Shown: positions 8,815-16,913, counted from the first letter of the stretch. The stretch: DNA of 38,653 bases from Flavobacterium psychrophilum (GCA_003243255.1 QFQM01000019.1:1-38653), one strand, 5' to 3'. Made by a program: numbers and translations. Notes: generated from the sequence alone by a model not told the origin.

Positions 8815-9015
8815 ATGAAGCTTCCATATTCAGACCATTTGCCGGTTCACAAACTTGCTGTAATTTTTGCAAACACTTCGGCAACGCATAAGTTTTATTG
8901 ACTGCTTGCTATTGTAGATTTGGTAGAAAATGGCCTATCTGTCATCCTCAAAAAAGAATTATTTGCAAAAATGATCTACAACGCATGGTATACCCAAAAC
9001 TTTTTCGAAAAGTAA
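8815..9015 (+). pseudogene. N-terminal remnant of an HNH-endonuclease-like protein
   Basis: The frame from ATG 8815 begins MKLPYSDHLPVHKLAV and reads NTSATHKFY before an in-frame TGA at 8899-8901, where relatives have Trp. It then continues in the same frame as a LLAIVDLVENG segment and KELFAKMIYNAWYTQNFF to a TAA at 9013-9015. From memory, this matches the start of a family of Bacteroidota HNH endonucleases that begin KLPYS and contain NAWYTVNYF. The rest of the gene (normally about 300 residues) is absent. It is therefore a doubly dead fragment: a TGG-to-TGA nonsense change plus a 3' deletion. It lies in the defence segment, close to an excisionase-like gene and repeat copy C. Confidence 0.5.
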
Positions 9016-9201
9016 TGTAATTCAAAAACTTCAGAAGTGTTGATACGGTCGCGGTCCGGGCCTTCACTTTTTGTTTTGTTATCAATCTCAGTCCAAAACC
9101 TAAGCGACTTAATATGCCAAATACGGCAATCTAAATCTTAATTACTTTATATAATCCAGTATTCATTAAATTCATGTTATTTCAACCTAAAAATACTGGA
9201 T

Positions 9202-9465
9202 ATGAAAGAGTCAATTACCAAAGAAGATCTATGGCAATTTGCAGCCGAAATCATCAGGGAAGTAAAAAAAATAACTCAATCATCGAATAACCAAACGGAT
9301 GAAGTCAATAACGAATGGCTAAAAAGTAAGGCGGTACGTAAGATATTGGATATATCTCCGGGTACGTTGCAAAACATAAGGATTGCGGGTAAAATACGCT
9401 TTAAGAAAGTTCTAGGTTCCTACTACTATAGCAAATCTGACATTCAAAAGCTGTTTAAAGATTAG
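9202..9465 (+). CDS. helix-turn-helix protein of the excisionase/HTH_17 type
   Basis: The 87-residue protein has a helical N-terminus and then a MerR-like winged HTH of the kind found in Bacteroidota mobile elements: EWLKSKAVRKILDISPGTL, NIRIAGKIRFKKV, then SYYYSKSDIQKLF. Proteins of this shape act as recombination directionality factors (Xis) or small regulators in CTnDOT-like and related elements. No integrase gene is nearby. The gene ends only 93 bases before repeat copy C, which I interpret as an attachment-site relic, so an excisionase role is plausible. A small transcription regulator is the alternative. Confidence 0.75.
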   Translation: MKESITKEDLWQFAAEIIREVKKITQSSNNQTDEVNNEWLKSKAVRKILDISPGTLQNIRIAGKIRFKKVLGSYYYSKSDIQKLFKD

Positions 9466-9557
9466 ATGTTAGTTGTGTTTCTAAATAATTATCAAATTAA
9501 ACGAATTCACTATGTTTTCATACACAAAAGCCTATTAATCAATCACTTAAACACAAG

Positions 9558-9650
9558 TTTCAGATAAGGTTCAAGTTCGGTGCAATTTTTTAATGCCCAT
9601 CCAAACATATAGGATTTCAGGGGCTTTCCAATTTAGGTTCGATTCGTGGC
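9558..9650 (+). repeat. repeat copy C: att-like direct repeat with T-arm-like end
   Basis: Bases 9558-9620 (TTTCAGATAAGGTTCAAG onward) match 34744-34803 at about nine positions in ten. The copy ends in AGGTTCGATTC, which resembles the T-arm of a tRNA or tmRNA. Copies A (34724) and B (36630) lie in the same orientation. C is the left boundary of the metal-resistance block and follows an excisionase-like gene. The right part is more degenerate than in copy A. Confidence 0.75.
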
Positions 9651-9745
9651 CGTACATGATTCTAATAGTTACTGCTTTTTTCCGAAAGTACAAAAGTGAT
9701 GTTGTTTACGGCAAAAAAGGCCTTTCCAACTTTACATGACTTACA

Positions 9746-9773
9746 TGAAAAAGCCTCCTGGAGGAGGCTTTAA
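9746..9773 (-). terminator. Rho-independent terminator of the HMA/GT9 operon
   Basis: The 9-base stem AAAGCCTCC/GGAGGCTTT has loop TGGA and, on the minus strand, runs into TTTTT. It lies 10 bases past the stop of the HMA gene, so it ends the minus-strand operon. Confidence 0.85.
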
Positions 9774-9781
9774 TAACTATT

Positions 9782-10138
9782 CTATTTTTTGCAGCAACCG
9801 TCAAGGTTTTCATAACCTTTAGGATCTGCCTTTACATCATCAGCATCATAACCTAATTTGCTGATTGCCGTTTTTATCTTGGCAAGATCAGTCTTTTTAG
9901 TGCTATATGTTACCTTAATGGTCATCGCTTTCTCATCAAGCACAACCATCTTGATTCCCGGTTCCCTTAGTAGCTTTTGGTTAAAAAGCTGGCCGCAGGT
10001 CTCACATGCCTTACAGTGATCGCAATAGATTGCCGTTTTAATTGTAACAGTCTGGTTTGCTTTTTCCTGCGCAACTGCAGTGTTAGAAAAAAGGATTGCT
10101 GTAAAAGCTATAAGGAACGTTTTAAGTATTGACTTCAT
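9782..10138 (-). CDS. periplasmic heavy-metal-associated (HMA) domain protein
   Basis: The 118-residue protein has a Sec signal peptide ending at AVAQ (about residue 24) and a ferredoxin-like HMA fold. The metal site is unusual: C39, C42, C45 and C48 are regularly spaced in CDHCKACETC rather than forming the single CxxC of CopZ-like chaperones, and a further CC pair lies near the C-terminus. It probably carries copper (or another soft metal) in the periplasm, handing it to efflux or keeping it from harm. It is the last gene of a minus-strand operon that starts with the GT9 gene, and is followed directly by a terminator. Confidence 0.85.
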   Translation of the reverse strand: MKSILKTFLIAFTAILFSNTAVAQEKANQTVTIKTAIYCDHCKACETCGQLFNQKLLREPGIKMVVLDEKAMTIKVTYSTKKTDLAKIKTAISKLGYDADDVKADPKGYENLDGCCKK

Positions 10139-10171
10139 TATATAATGTTTTTAGATAAGTTTAAAAAAATA

Positions 10172-10528
10172 TCAGCAAGGGTTGTCCTTACTTTCAGTAT
10201 TCGATAAATCATAGCTAAATCGTGGAGGCTGCCAGATTGCGTTTTCAATAGTCCTCACTTCACATACTATTTTTGAAAAACTTTTCTCCTTTTCCATAGG
10301 GTAAATGCTTATAAAGTCAAATGGCGAAAGAGAAGGCAACAAGAATCCCATACATAGGGAGCACGATGAAAACTGGCCACAGTCCCCGCAGCTTTTATCT
10401 TCATCGCTGCCACAGCTGTGCTTTTCTTCATGCTGATCAAAAATACCAAAGGTCTCCGCAATACTGCAGCATGGAACCGCTGAGAGAAGCAGCAGTAGCA
10501 ACGAGAAAACAAGTACCAGTGGCTTCAC
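10172..10528 (-). CDS. small Cys-rich exported protein, DUF6660-like
   Basis: The 118-residue protein has a hydrophobic leader (LVLVFSLLLLLLSAV) and a Cys/His-rich middle with HSCGSDEDKSCGDCGQF and CSLCMGF. It ends with AIWQPPRFSYDL. The same layout, including AIWQPP near the C-terminus and a CxxC-type centre, is seen in the 110-residue protein at 25117-25449, so the two are probably divergent paralogues of the DUF6660 type, which accompanies heavy-metal efflux genes in Bacteroidota. The role may be periplasmic metal binding or sensing. It lies 33 bases upstream of the HMA gene in the same operon. Confidence 0.7.
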   Translation of the reverse strand: MKPLVLVFSLLLLLLSAVPCCSIAETFGIFDQHEEKHSCGSDEDKSCGDCGQFSSCSLCMGFLLPSLSPFDFISIYPMEKEKSFSKIVCEVRTIENAIWQPPRFSYDLSNTESKDNPC

Positions 10529-10617
10529 CTGAAATTGCTTTTATAACGAAAGCAAATATACGAGGATATCCACAGGATATATAACTTCTCCTGGATTTTT
10601 TGGCGTACTTCATTTGC

Positions 10618-11025
10618 TTAGTGGCTGTGCACGCGCTTTTTCTTCCTGCTGTGGGACGGGTTGGCAAAAGTCACGGAAAGCCGCTCCCCTTCTATGTCCA
10701 ATACAATCATGCAGTGCTCGAAGGAGGCTGCAGAGGACGGTACGGTCGTAACGAAATAGCCTCTATCGCTTTTTACCAGGAAGGCTTTCTCAGATGGTTT
10801 CTTTCCAAAAATGAACTCCGCCTCGATGCCTGTGTACTGAAGTGAGGGTTTCACTTCGGCTTCAAGCACATAGATGGTCAGCTGGCTGCCCGATTGTACC
10901 ATCTCAAAATGATAGCCATTCGACTCTTCCACTATCCCGCCGTGACGGGGTTCATCTGTATGCGCCTGTGCATTTGCTAAACCTGTGGCAAGGCACCATA
11001 ACACAAGGGTAATCAATAATCTCAT
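10618..11025 (-). CDS. exported small protein of a metal-resistance operon
   Basis: The 135-residue protein has a signal peptide (LLITLVLWCLATGLANAQA, cleavage near residue 20). The mature part begins with HTDEPRHGG and is predicted mostly beta (NGYHFEMVQSG, LTIYVLEAEV), and it ends in the basic His-containing tail RKKKRVHSH. Proteins with HGG near the N-terminus and such a fold are common next to Bacteroidota copper-resistance genes, and the terminal histidines would suit metal binding. I cannot name a family. It follows the GT9 gene by 34 bases and is co-oriented with the genes for the Cys-rich and HMA proteins. Confidence 0.7.
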   Translation of the reverse strand: MRLLITLVLWCLATGLANAQAHTDEPRHGGIVEESNGYHFEMVQSGSQLTIYVLEAEVKPSLQYTGIEAEFIFGKKPSEKAFLVKSDRGYFVTTVPSSAASFEHCMIVLDIEGERLSVTFANPSHSRKKKRVHSH

Positions 11026-11059
11026 ATATCCCGGATTTAAGTTATTTATGATGATGGTG

Positions 11060-12121
11060 CTATACGTCCTTTGTCAAAAGCTTTGAGATAGCCAGAAACA
11101 AGGCGTCCTCACCGATCTTATTCGTATCGAAGGCAAGGCTGCCATTGCCGTACGGTGCATATTTCTGCGGGTTCGTCACATTGAACAGCCCGATAACAGG
11201 AATTCCCGATGCCGATGCCAAGTGCATGATTCCGCTGTCGGCCCCTACAAAAAGCTGGCAATTGGCGATTACCGATGCCAATTGCCGTATTTCAGCGCTG
11301 TAATAGCAGGGTGCTTCAAAGCCGAGCTGCGAAACATTCTCGACGGGCAGGACCTCAATTATCTCATGGTCCGGAAACTCAGCCTGCATACGCCGGTAAA
11401 CCCGTACCCAGAATGCGGCACTGTGCTTTTTCGCGTCTGTCGCATGTGTGAAAAGCGCAATCACCTGCCCTTTGCCCCTGATTAGTTTTTTCACAGCATC
11501 CCTGCCCTGCTTTAATTCACTTTGGCTTAGCAGAATGTCGGGCAACGGTATGGGATACCGGGTTAAAGCGTTGTGCTGCGCTGCGGAAAGGAAATGCCTG
11601 AGATTATATACCGGCTTTTTCGCCAGGTGCACATAATCCGGGAGATGGGCAGCCTCTTGCTCCGGCAGGTTGCCGTTGATCCGGAAACGCCCCCTTGCAA
11701 ATGCTGTCGCCATCCTGCCCGATGATGAGCCGGGATCGATGTTGATGACCAGATCGTAGGGTTTCAATCGCAACTGCAGCCAGCGATACGTATACAGGTA
11801 CAATCGGCTGAAATGCTTTTTGGGGAGTGCGATAACCTTGCCGACATTCTCATAATTCCGGAAAACCGCTCCGGCGGTATTTCCCTTTACGAAAAGGTCT
11901 ACCGTAGCACCGGGCAGCAGGTGGTTTATTTCCCGTACAAGAGGGGTAAGCATCAGTGTATTGCCAAGCCTGTGGTTGGGGCGCACCACCAATATCCGGC
12001 CAATTGTGGCAGCATCCAGGCCGGGCGGTGCCGACTCTACTTCCGACCCCAGGCTTTTGGTGAGTGCACCCAGCAGGGAACGCTTGTGGCTGTTGGCTTT
12101 CCTTAAGAAGTTTTTCATCAT
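11060..12121 (-). CDS. glycosyltransferase family 9 (heptosyltransferase-like)
   Basis: The 353-residue protein has the two Rossmann-like halves of GT9 enzymes that transfer heptose or a similar sugar onto LPS core. Recognisable signals are ILVVRPNHRLGNTLMLTPL near residues 40-60, and GADSGIMHLASASGIPVIGLF near the C-terminal nucleotide-sugar site. The N-terminus is basic (MMKNFLRKANSHKRSLLG), as for a cytoplasmic peripheral membrane enzyme. It heads an operon with three small metal-related exported proteins, which is odd for an LPS gene. Box 1, the shared metal-response motif, lies 63 bases upstream of its start, between it and the divergent copper-receptor operon. This suggests metal-responsive outer-membrane glycan change. 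Acceptor and donor are unknown. Confidence 0.88.
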   Translation of the reverse strand: MMKNFLRKANSHKRSLLGALTKSLGSEVESAPPGLDAATIGRILVVRPNHRLGNTLMLTPLVREINHLLPGATVDLFVKGNTAGAVFRNYENVGKVIALPKKHFSRLYLYTYRWLQLRLKPYDLVINIDPGSSSGRMATAFARGRFRINGNLPEQEAAHLPDYVHLAKKPVYNLRHFLSAAQHNALTRYPIPLPDILLSQSELKQGRDAVKKLIRGKGQVIALFTHATDAKKHSAAFWVRVYRRMQAEFPDHEIIEVLPVENVSQLGFEAPCYYSAEIRQLASVIANCQLFVGADSGIMHLASASGIPVIGLFNVTNPQKYAPYGNGSLAFDTNKIGEDALFLAISKLLTKDV

Positions 12122-12181
12122 AACGCAGCGAATTATTGGATTGGCGGTGTGGCCATGCTCAAGCGGCTAAAGTAACAGCCA

Positions 12182-12203
12182 AATCTGAAGGAATTCTGTA
12201 GCG
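12182..12203. promoter_or_regulatory. metal-response box 1 (shared regulator site)
   Basis: The sequence CTGAAGGAATTCTGTAG at 12185-12201 matches box 2 (25557-25578) at 21 of 22 aligned positions. It lies between the divergent GT9 and OprC-type operons and about 40 bases before the TTG of the plus-strand promoter. It is the proposed binding site of the OmpR-type regulator encoded at 25652. Confidence 0.65.
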
Positions 12204-12241
12204 GACTATGCAATATCCTTACAAATATTGCTTCTCAAGGC

Positions 12242-12272
12242 TTGCTGAAAAACCTTTTCTACCGTAACTTTG
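12242..12272 (+). promoter_or_regulatory. Bacteroidota-type promoter of the copper-receptor operon
   Basis: TTG at 12242-12244, 20 bases of spacer and TAACTTTG at 12265-12272 fit the flavobacterial consensus TTG-N17-23-TAnnTTTG exactly. Transcription would start around 12279, leaving about 10 bases before the ATG at 12289. Confidence 0.6.
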
Positions 12273-12288
12273 CGGGCTAAGATTTGTA

Positions 12289-12663
12289 ATGAGGATACTG
12301 CGTTGGATACCTGGTTTTATTGTTGCCGTGATGTTCGTGAGCATCGCGCAGAATTCAGTACTCAGCATTATATACGATGTGGATCCCTCACTTTTCATCG
12401 CGACGTTCTGCCGCAATACTGACAGGCCGGAACTCCATTGCAACGGAAAGTGCAGGCTGGCAGAAATGCAGCGCGAAGAGAGCCGGCAGCAGGCCAAAGA
12501 CCTGTTGAAGCAACTCTCCCAGATACCGCTTTTCATTGCAGCCGGGTTTACAAAATTGCCTGAGCTTCCCCTTATAGTTGCAGCCGACCGCAGGCCGGTT
12601 AGCTTCAATCCCCAGGATTATAACTTCCTCTACGCAGATAAATCGTTCCGCCCGCCCTGTTAG
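12289..12663 (+). CDS. small membrane-anchored Cys protein, first gene of copper-receptor operon
   Basis: The 124-residue protein has an N-terminal hydrophobic segment (WIPGFIVAVMFVSIAQ) and then a TFCRN...CNGKC Cys cluster with a charged helix (RLAEMQREESRQQAKDLLKQL). Proteins with this HCNGKC layout are common but uncharacterised in Bacteroidota, often just upstream of lipoproteins and TonB receptors for metals. It is followed by a methionine-containing lipoprotein and an OprC-like receptor and has a well-formed promoter. Metal binding by the cysteines is an inference. Confidence 0.75.
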   Translation: MRILRWIPGFIVAVMFVSIAQNSVLSIIYDVDPSLFIATFCRNTDRPELHCNGKCRLAEMQREESRQQAKDLLKQLSQIPLFIAAGFTKLPELPLIVAADRRPVSFNPQDYNFLYADKSFRPPC

Positions 12664-12792
12664 GAGGGCAACATTCCCAAAACTATACCATTAAATACAG
12701 CCTGTACAAACCGTACAGCGGCTGCGCAGCATTGTGTTGCGCTTTGGGGCATGGTATGCCCACGGACGATTTATAAACCTCAATATTTTTCA

Positions 12793-13644
12793 ATGAAAAC
12801 AATACAAAAATTCAGATATATCCTGGCTGTTGTCGCAGCCCTTGCTTTTGTGTCATGCTCCCCGGACGATGGGCAAAGTTTCACCAATCCTCTGCAGGGC
12901 CTCCGCCTTGCCACTACCCTTTCAAACCAGGCGTATAGCCTCGAACTCTACACCGCCAGCGGTACTTTTGAAACCGGCTACAATGCCGTATTCGTTAAGG
13001 TTAAGGATAATAATAATGGGACTTATGTAGGCAATGTTCCGCTAAGCTGGAATCCCGTGATGCAGATGTCCGGCATGAGCCATTCCTGCCCTGCCTCAGC
13101 AGTTAGCCCGGTAGAAGGACAACCGGCTGTTTATTCAGGTTACATCGTATTCCAGATGGCCGGGAACGCTATGGAATACTGGACACTTAACCTTGATTAT
13201 GAGATTGACGGGACTGCCTACCAAGTATCAGCAGCGATAGATGTCAATCCTTCTGCCAGGAGGCGCGTTGAATCGTTTCAGGGTACAGACGGGAAAAATT
13301 ATGTCTTAGCCCTGGTGGAACCCTCACAGCCCAGGGTTGCCATAAATGATATGTCAGCAGTGCTGTATACCATGGAAAGCATGATGGATTTTACGCCTGC
13401 AGCAGGCTATGCCATCCATATCGACCCAAGGATGCCAGGCATGGGCAACCACACATCTCCCAATAATGAAAGCCTGGTGCCATCCGTGGGCAGCGATGCT
13501 TACAACGGTAGGCTGAGCCTTACCATGACCGGCTACTGGAAGATAAACCTCCGCCTGGCTGATCCGGTGGGTACTGTAGTTAAGGGAGAGCCGGTTACCG
13601 AATCCAACCCCTCAAGCAGCATCTTTTTTGAAATAGAGTTTTAA
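12793..13644 (+). CDS. lipoprotein with two YtkA/FixH-like domains, likely copper-binding
   Basis: I choose the ATG at 12793 rather than the in-frame ATG at 12751, because it gives a proper type II signal peptide (MKTIQKFRYILAVVAALAF) with the lipobox VSC-S. The mature protein has two similar beta domains: one contains MQMSGMSHSCPA, the other DPRMPGMGNHTSP. Each is followed by a Tyr/Trp-containing strand (YWTLNL, YWKINL), as in YtkA/FixH-like domains. The Met- and His-rich loops suit Cu(I)/Cu(II) binding. It stops one base before the ATG of the OprC-like receptor, so the two are almost certainly partners at the outer membrane, perhaps for copper capture or hand-off. Confidence 0.8.
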   Translation: MKTIQKFRYILAVVAALAFVSCSPDDGQSFTNPLQGLRLATTLSNQAYSLELYTASGTFETGYNAVFVKVKDNNNGTYVGNVPLSWNPVMQMSGMSHSCPASAVSPVEGQPAVYSGYIVFQMAGNAMEYWTLNLDYEIDGTAYQVSAAIDVNPSARRRVESFQGTDGKNYVLALVEPSQPRVAINDMSAVLYTMESMMDFTPAAGYAIHIDPRMPGMGNHTSPNNESLVPSVGSDAYNGRLSLTMTGYWKINLRLADPVGTVVKGEPVTESNPSSSIFFEIEF

Positions 13645-13645
13645 G

Positions 13646-15709
13646 ATGGAAAATATCCTGAATGCATTTCCCCGCAACGCGTGGGGATTGCTGTGCTGTC
13701 TTCAAAAGGGCTGTTGGTTCCTATACATGTTGGCCATTGGTTTGTGGGCTTCGGGAACTGCCGCGCAGGAAAAGGCCGGTTTTCCTGCCGATACCATCCA
13801 GCCTGTCCAACTACAGGAAGTGGTGGTGGTCTCTGGCCGCAGCCCATCCCAAAAGGCAGATAAGCCCCTGGCAACCATCGACCATTACCTTGCGCAAAGC
13901 CTTTCCCTCGATATGGTCCGGCGCGGCACCTATGCGTGGGAGCCGTACCTTAACGGCATGGCTTCCGAGAGAAGCGTGACCACCATTGACGGGATGCGCA
14001 TCTATGCTGCATGCACCGACAGGATGGATCCGGTTACCTCCTATATTGAGGTGACCAACCTTGAGGAAGCGGTGATCACATCAGGACAGCATGGGGCCAC
14101 GGGTGGCGCGACGATTGCAGGAGGCCTGGACCTGAGGCGGAAAAAAAGCTATTTCGGCGAAAAGGAATTCCGGGGGACTACCCTGGGTGGGTTTGAATCG
14201 AACAACCGGCAAAAGATTGCCGGGGCGGATTTTTCGTACCGCAGCCAGAAGCTATATGCCGACATTGACCTGATGTACAGGGATGCGGGCAATTACACTT
14301 CCGGAAGCGGCAGAGAGCTGTTGTATTCTCAGTTTACAAAATATAATGTTTCGGCAATTACCGGATATAAGTTAAGTGAACACCAACAGCTGGAGGCTTC
14401 GGTGATTTATGACCATGCGGTAGATGTAGGCTACCCGGCGCTTCCAATGGACGTATCCTCGGCAAAGGCTGTTATAGGCTCCATGGCCTATATCTGGCAC
14501 CATCTTTCGGACGTGGTCCAGCGTTGGGAATTTAAAGTATACTATAACAGCATCACGCACATGATGGATGATACCAAACGGCCGGATGTACCGGTCAGGA
14601 TGGACATGCCCGGATGGAGCACCACCACAGGGTTCTATTCTGTCATGAATGGAATTTCAGGCAATCACCGGTGGAAAGCCACTGTCAGCGCCCACCACAA
14701 CAAATCAAGGGCGGAGATGACAATGTTCTCCAACACACCTTCTGAAAACGATATGTTTATGCTGACCTGGCCGGGAGTACAAACCAATTATGGTGATATA
14801 TCATTGGAGGATGTAGTAACATTGAGCCGGAATACGGATGTGACGCTTACCGCCGGTGCCGCCGTACACAACAATATCGTGGCGGAGCGCTTCGGGTTGC
14901 AAAGCCTTCAGATATTTTACCCCGGGATGGAAAAAAGCAGGACCAAGGTGCTTCCGCGATTGGCCGCCTCGATCCGGCACAGCCGGGAAGCTTTCAGTTA
15001 TGTAGCCGGCCTTTCTTACGGAGAGCGGGCACCGGGTGTATCCGAAGGCTATGGCTTTTACCTGTTCAATAGTTTTGACCGTTTCGACTATATTGGCAAT
15101 CCCCTGATGAAAAATGAGAAATCGGCTGCCCTTGATGCCGCTGTGTCGTACCATGCGCCGGGATTCCGGCTGAAGCTCTCGGGTAACTATTTCCGTATCT
15201 TCGATTACATTATAGGCAGGCCGGATGCTAGCCTAAGTGCTATGACAATCGGTGCGGCAGGGGTCAAGGTCTACGGGCAGCTGCCCCAAGCCGGGATAGC
15301 GAACCTTTCGGCTGAAATAGGCTATAATTTCAGCGAGCGCTGGAAATCATCTGCATCGGTATCTTACCGCAGGGGCACAGGAGATGGTGTTGGCGACCTT
15401 CCGCTCATGCAGCCATTTAGTTACCGGGCCGGGCTGGGATACCACCTTGCGTCCTTCGCAGCCAAACTTGACCTCTCAGGTGCGGCCAGCCAGCAAAGGT
15501 TTAATCCCGCGTTCGGCGAAACCTTACTGCCTGCGTATTGCATCCTGAATATTGGGGGTGCGAAAACATTCAATTGGGACAATGAATCGCTATTGCTCAA
15601 AGGAGGGATTGAAAACTTACTTGATACGGATTATACCACCTTCGCAGACTGGAACAGGCTGCCAAGAATGGGCAGGAATTTCTTTATCAATATGTCGTAT
15701 AACTTTTAA
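13646..15709 (+). CDS. TonB-dependent copper receptor, OprC/NosA-like
   Basis: The 687-residue receptor has a plug domain (TonB box region near LQEVVVVSG, residues 57-64) and a C-terminal barrel ending in MSYNF. The plug holds C123-T-D-R-M127 in AACTDRMDPVTSY, and the barrel holds H305-M-M307. Together these match the CxxxM...HxM copper site reported for Pseudomonas OprC, so copper is the likely substrate. The leader is long; a shorter start at M28 (MLAIGLWASGTAAQ) is possible, but the ATG at 13646 lies one base after the upstream stop. A strong terminator follows. There is no N-terminal carboxypeptidase-like extension as in SusC-type proteins. Confidence 0.9.
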   Translation: MENILNAFPRNAWGLLCCLQKGCWFLYMLAIGLWASGTAAQEKAGFPADTIQPVQLQEVVVVSGRSPSQKADKPLATIDHYLAQSLSLDMVRRGTYAWEPYLNGMASERSVTTIDGMRIYAACTDRMDPVTSYIEVTNLEEAVITSGQHGATGGATIAGGLDLRRKKSYFGEKEFRGTTLGGFESNNRQKIAGADFSYRSQKLYADIDLMYRDAGNYTSGSGRELLYSQFTKYNVSAITGYKLSEHQQLEASVIYDHAVDVGYPALPMDVSSAKAVIGSMAYIWHHLSDVVQRWEFKVYYNSITHMMDDTKRPDVPVRMDMPGWSTTTGFYSVMNGISGNHRWKATVSAHHNKSRAEMTMFSNTPSENDMFMLTWPGVQTNYGDISLEDVVTLSRNTDVTLTAGAAVHNNIVAERFGLQSLQIFYPGMEKSRTKVLPRLAASIRHSREAFSYVAGLSYGERAPGVSEGYGFYLFNSFDRFDYIGNPLMKNEKSAALDAAVSYHAPGFRLKLSGNYFRIFDYIIGRPDASLSAMTIGAAGVKVYGQLPQAGIANLSAEIGYNFSERWKSSASVSYRRGTGDGVGDLPLMQPFSYRAGLGYHLASFAAKLDLSGAASQQRFNPAFGETLLPAYCILNIGGAKTFNWDNESLLLKGGIENLLDTDYTTFADWNRLPRMGRNFFINMSYNF

Positions 15710-15718
15710 AACCTAAAG

Positions 15719-15755
15719 TAAACGGTGAACCTCGTATTCAGTTCACCGTTTTTTT
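15719..15755 (+). terminator. Rho-independent terminator of the copper-receptor operon
   Basis: AACGGTGAAC (15721-15730) pairs with GTTCACCGTT (15741-15750) around a 10-base loop, followed by a run of T. It lies 12 bases after the receptor stop codon. Confidence 0.85.
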
Positions 15756-15792
15756 GTACTTTACTACTGTTTTTACCCAAATAATTTCTACT

Positions 15793-16665
15793 ATGCTCCT
15801 GAACAAGAAAATTTCGATATTCTACTTTATTAAACAAATTAGATTCCAGATTCTTTTCATAGTATTGTTTGCAACTACCATAGGTTTTGTGGACATGCAC
15901 CCGTGGCTGAAAGGTATTACTGTACCTGTTGGCATTGCTGCACTTTTGGGTACAGCTGTATCACTATTGCTGGCCTTCAGGACATCACAGTCCTATGAAC
16001 GTTGGTGGGAAGCAAGGATCATCTGGGGCGCCATAGTCAATGATTCGAGAACATTGGTACGCCTGTCCCAACAATTCCTTTCAAAAGAGGAGGCGGAACG
16101 GATAGCTGTGCGTCAGATCATTTGGGTTTACTCCCTTTCGGAATCGCTCAGAAGGCAACCTTTTTCAGGCTTTGTCGTTGACTATCTGAAAAATAATGAG
16201 ATAAAAGCGACAAACCTACCCAATGCGCTGCTTGACAGGCATTCTGAACAGATTAAGGCTGCTAATGACAACGGGCAGGTGTCAGATTTCGGGCAGATAC
16301 AGCTCAATGAGATTGTAACACGCTTGTGTGACAGTATGGGAAAATGCGAACGCATAAAGAATACCGTATTTCCCCGCTCTTACAGCGTATTGCTGCACAC
16401 ATTAATTTATGTATTTGCGGCTATGCTCCCTTTCGGTCTGGATGATGAGCAGCTAATAGTAGAAATCATACTGACCATACTCATCCCAATAATATTTCTT
16501 TCGATTGAGAAAACTGCAATTATCATGCAGGATCCTTTTGAGAACTCACCAGCAGATACGCCCATGACCAAATTGTGCCAAACCATCGAAACTAACCTAA
16601 CGGAAATGTGCAACATAGAAAAAATTACGGATATAAAAGATACGCCCAGTTATTATCAGATGTAA
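15793..16665 (+). CDS. bestrophin-family anion channel-like membrane protein
   Basis: Using the ATG at 15793 the protein has 290 residues. An upstream in-frame TTG at 15754 lies inside the terminator T run and is unlikely. It has a first hydrophobic pair (FQILFIVLFATTIGF and ITVPVGIAALLGTAVSLLLAF), then FRTSQSYERWWEARIIWG, the bestrophin/UPF0187 signature. Two further membrane segments lie near residues 205-250. Bacterial bestrophins form pentameric channels (KpBest is a cation channel; others conduct anions). It stands alone after a terminator, so its place in the metal island may be incidental. Confidence 0.88.
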   Translation: MLLNKKISIFYFIKQIRFQILFIVLFATTIGFVDMHPWLKGITVPVGIAALLGTAVSLLLAFRTSQSYERWWEARIIWGAIVNDSRTLVRLSQQFLSKEEAERIAVRQIIWVYSLSESLRRQPFSGFVVDYLKNNEIKATNLPNALLDRHSEQIKAANDNGQVSDFGQIQLNEIVTRLCDSMGKCERIKNTVFPRSYSVLLHTLIYVFAAMLPFGLDDEQLIVEIILTILIPIIFLSIEKTAIIMQDPFENSPADTPMTKLCQTIETNLTEMCNIEKITDIKDTPSYYQM

Positions 16666-16686
16666 TAATTGATAGTGTTTATTAAG

Positions 16687-16863
16687 CTAATGAGATATGT
16701 GTTGTCGTAAATGAGTTATAGCAATAACAACCTGTAGTACTAAAAAAACGATAAGAAGGATAATGGCAATCCATATAAGTCCCATCTTGACCTTTTTAAA
16801 GAGTTTAGCGCTTCTCCAAAAACTGTTTTTAGGACTGGCCTTTTTATAGTTGCGTTGTGCCAT
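16687..16863 (-). CDS. small single-pass membrane protein
   Basis: From the ATG at 16863 the protein has 58 residues: a basic N-terminus (AQRNYKKASPKNSFWRSAKLFKKVK), one long transmembrane helix (IWIAIILLIVFLVLQVVIAI) and a short His-containing tail. A longer frame starts at 16893, but the internal start gives a more typical layout. It is tandem with another tiny basic/transmembrane protein. Function unknown. Confidence 0.45.
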   Translation of the reverse strand: MAQRNYKKASPKNSFWRSAKLFKKVKMGLIWIAIILLIVFLVLQVVIAITHLRQHISH

Positions 16864-16913
16864 GGACAGGATTATAATTAGTTCATTATGCAAAAACTAG
16901 ATTGTGCAAGGCA

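Noticed and set aside
12219..12608. A 129-codon minus-strand frame opposite the small Cys protein
   Set aside because: The plus-strand gene has a good promoter, leader and Cys motif; the antisense frame has none.
12751..12792. Upstream ATG for the YtkA-like lipoprotein
   Set aside because: It would add 14 residues before a perfect lipoprotein signal peptide.
15754..15792. Upstream TTG start for the bestrophin gene
   Set aside because: It lies within the T run of the preceding terminator; the ATG at 15793 gives the normal N-terminus.
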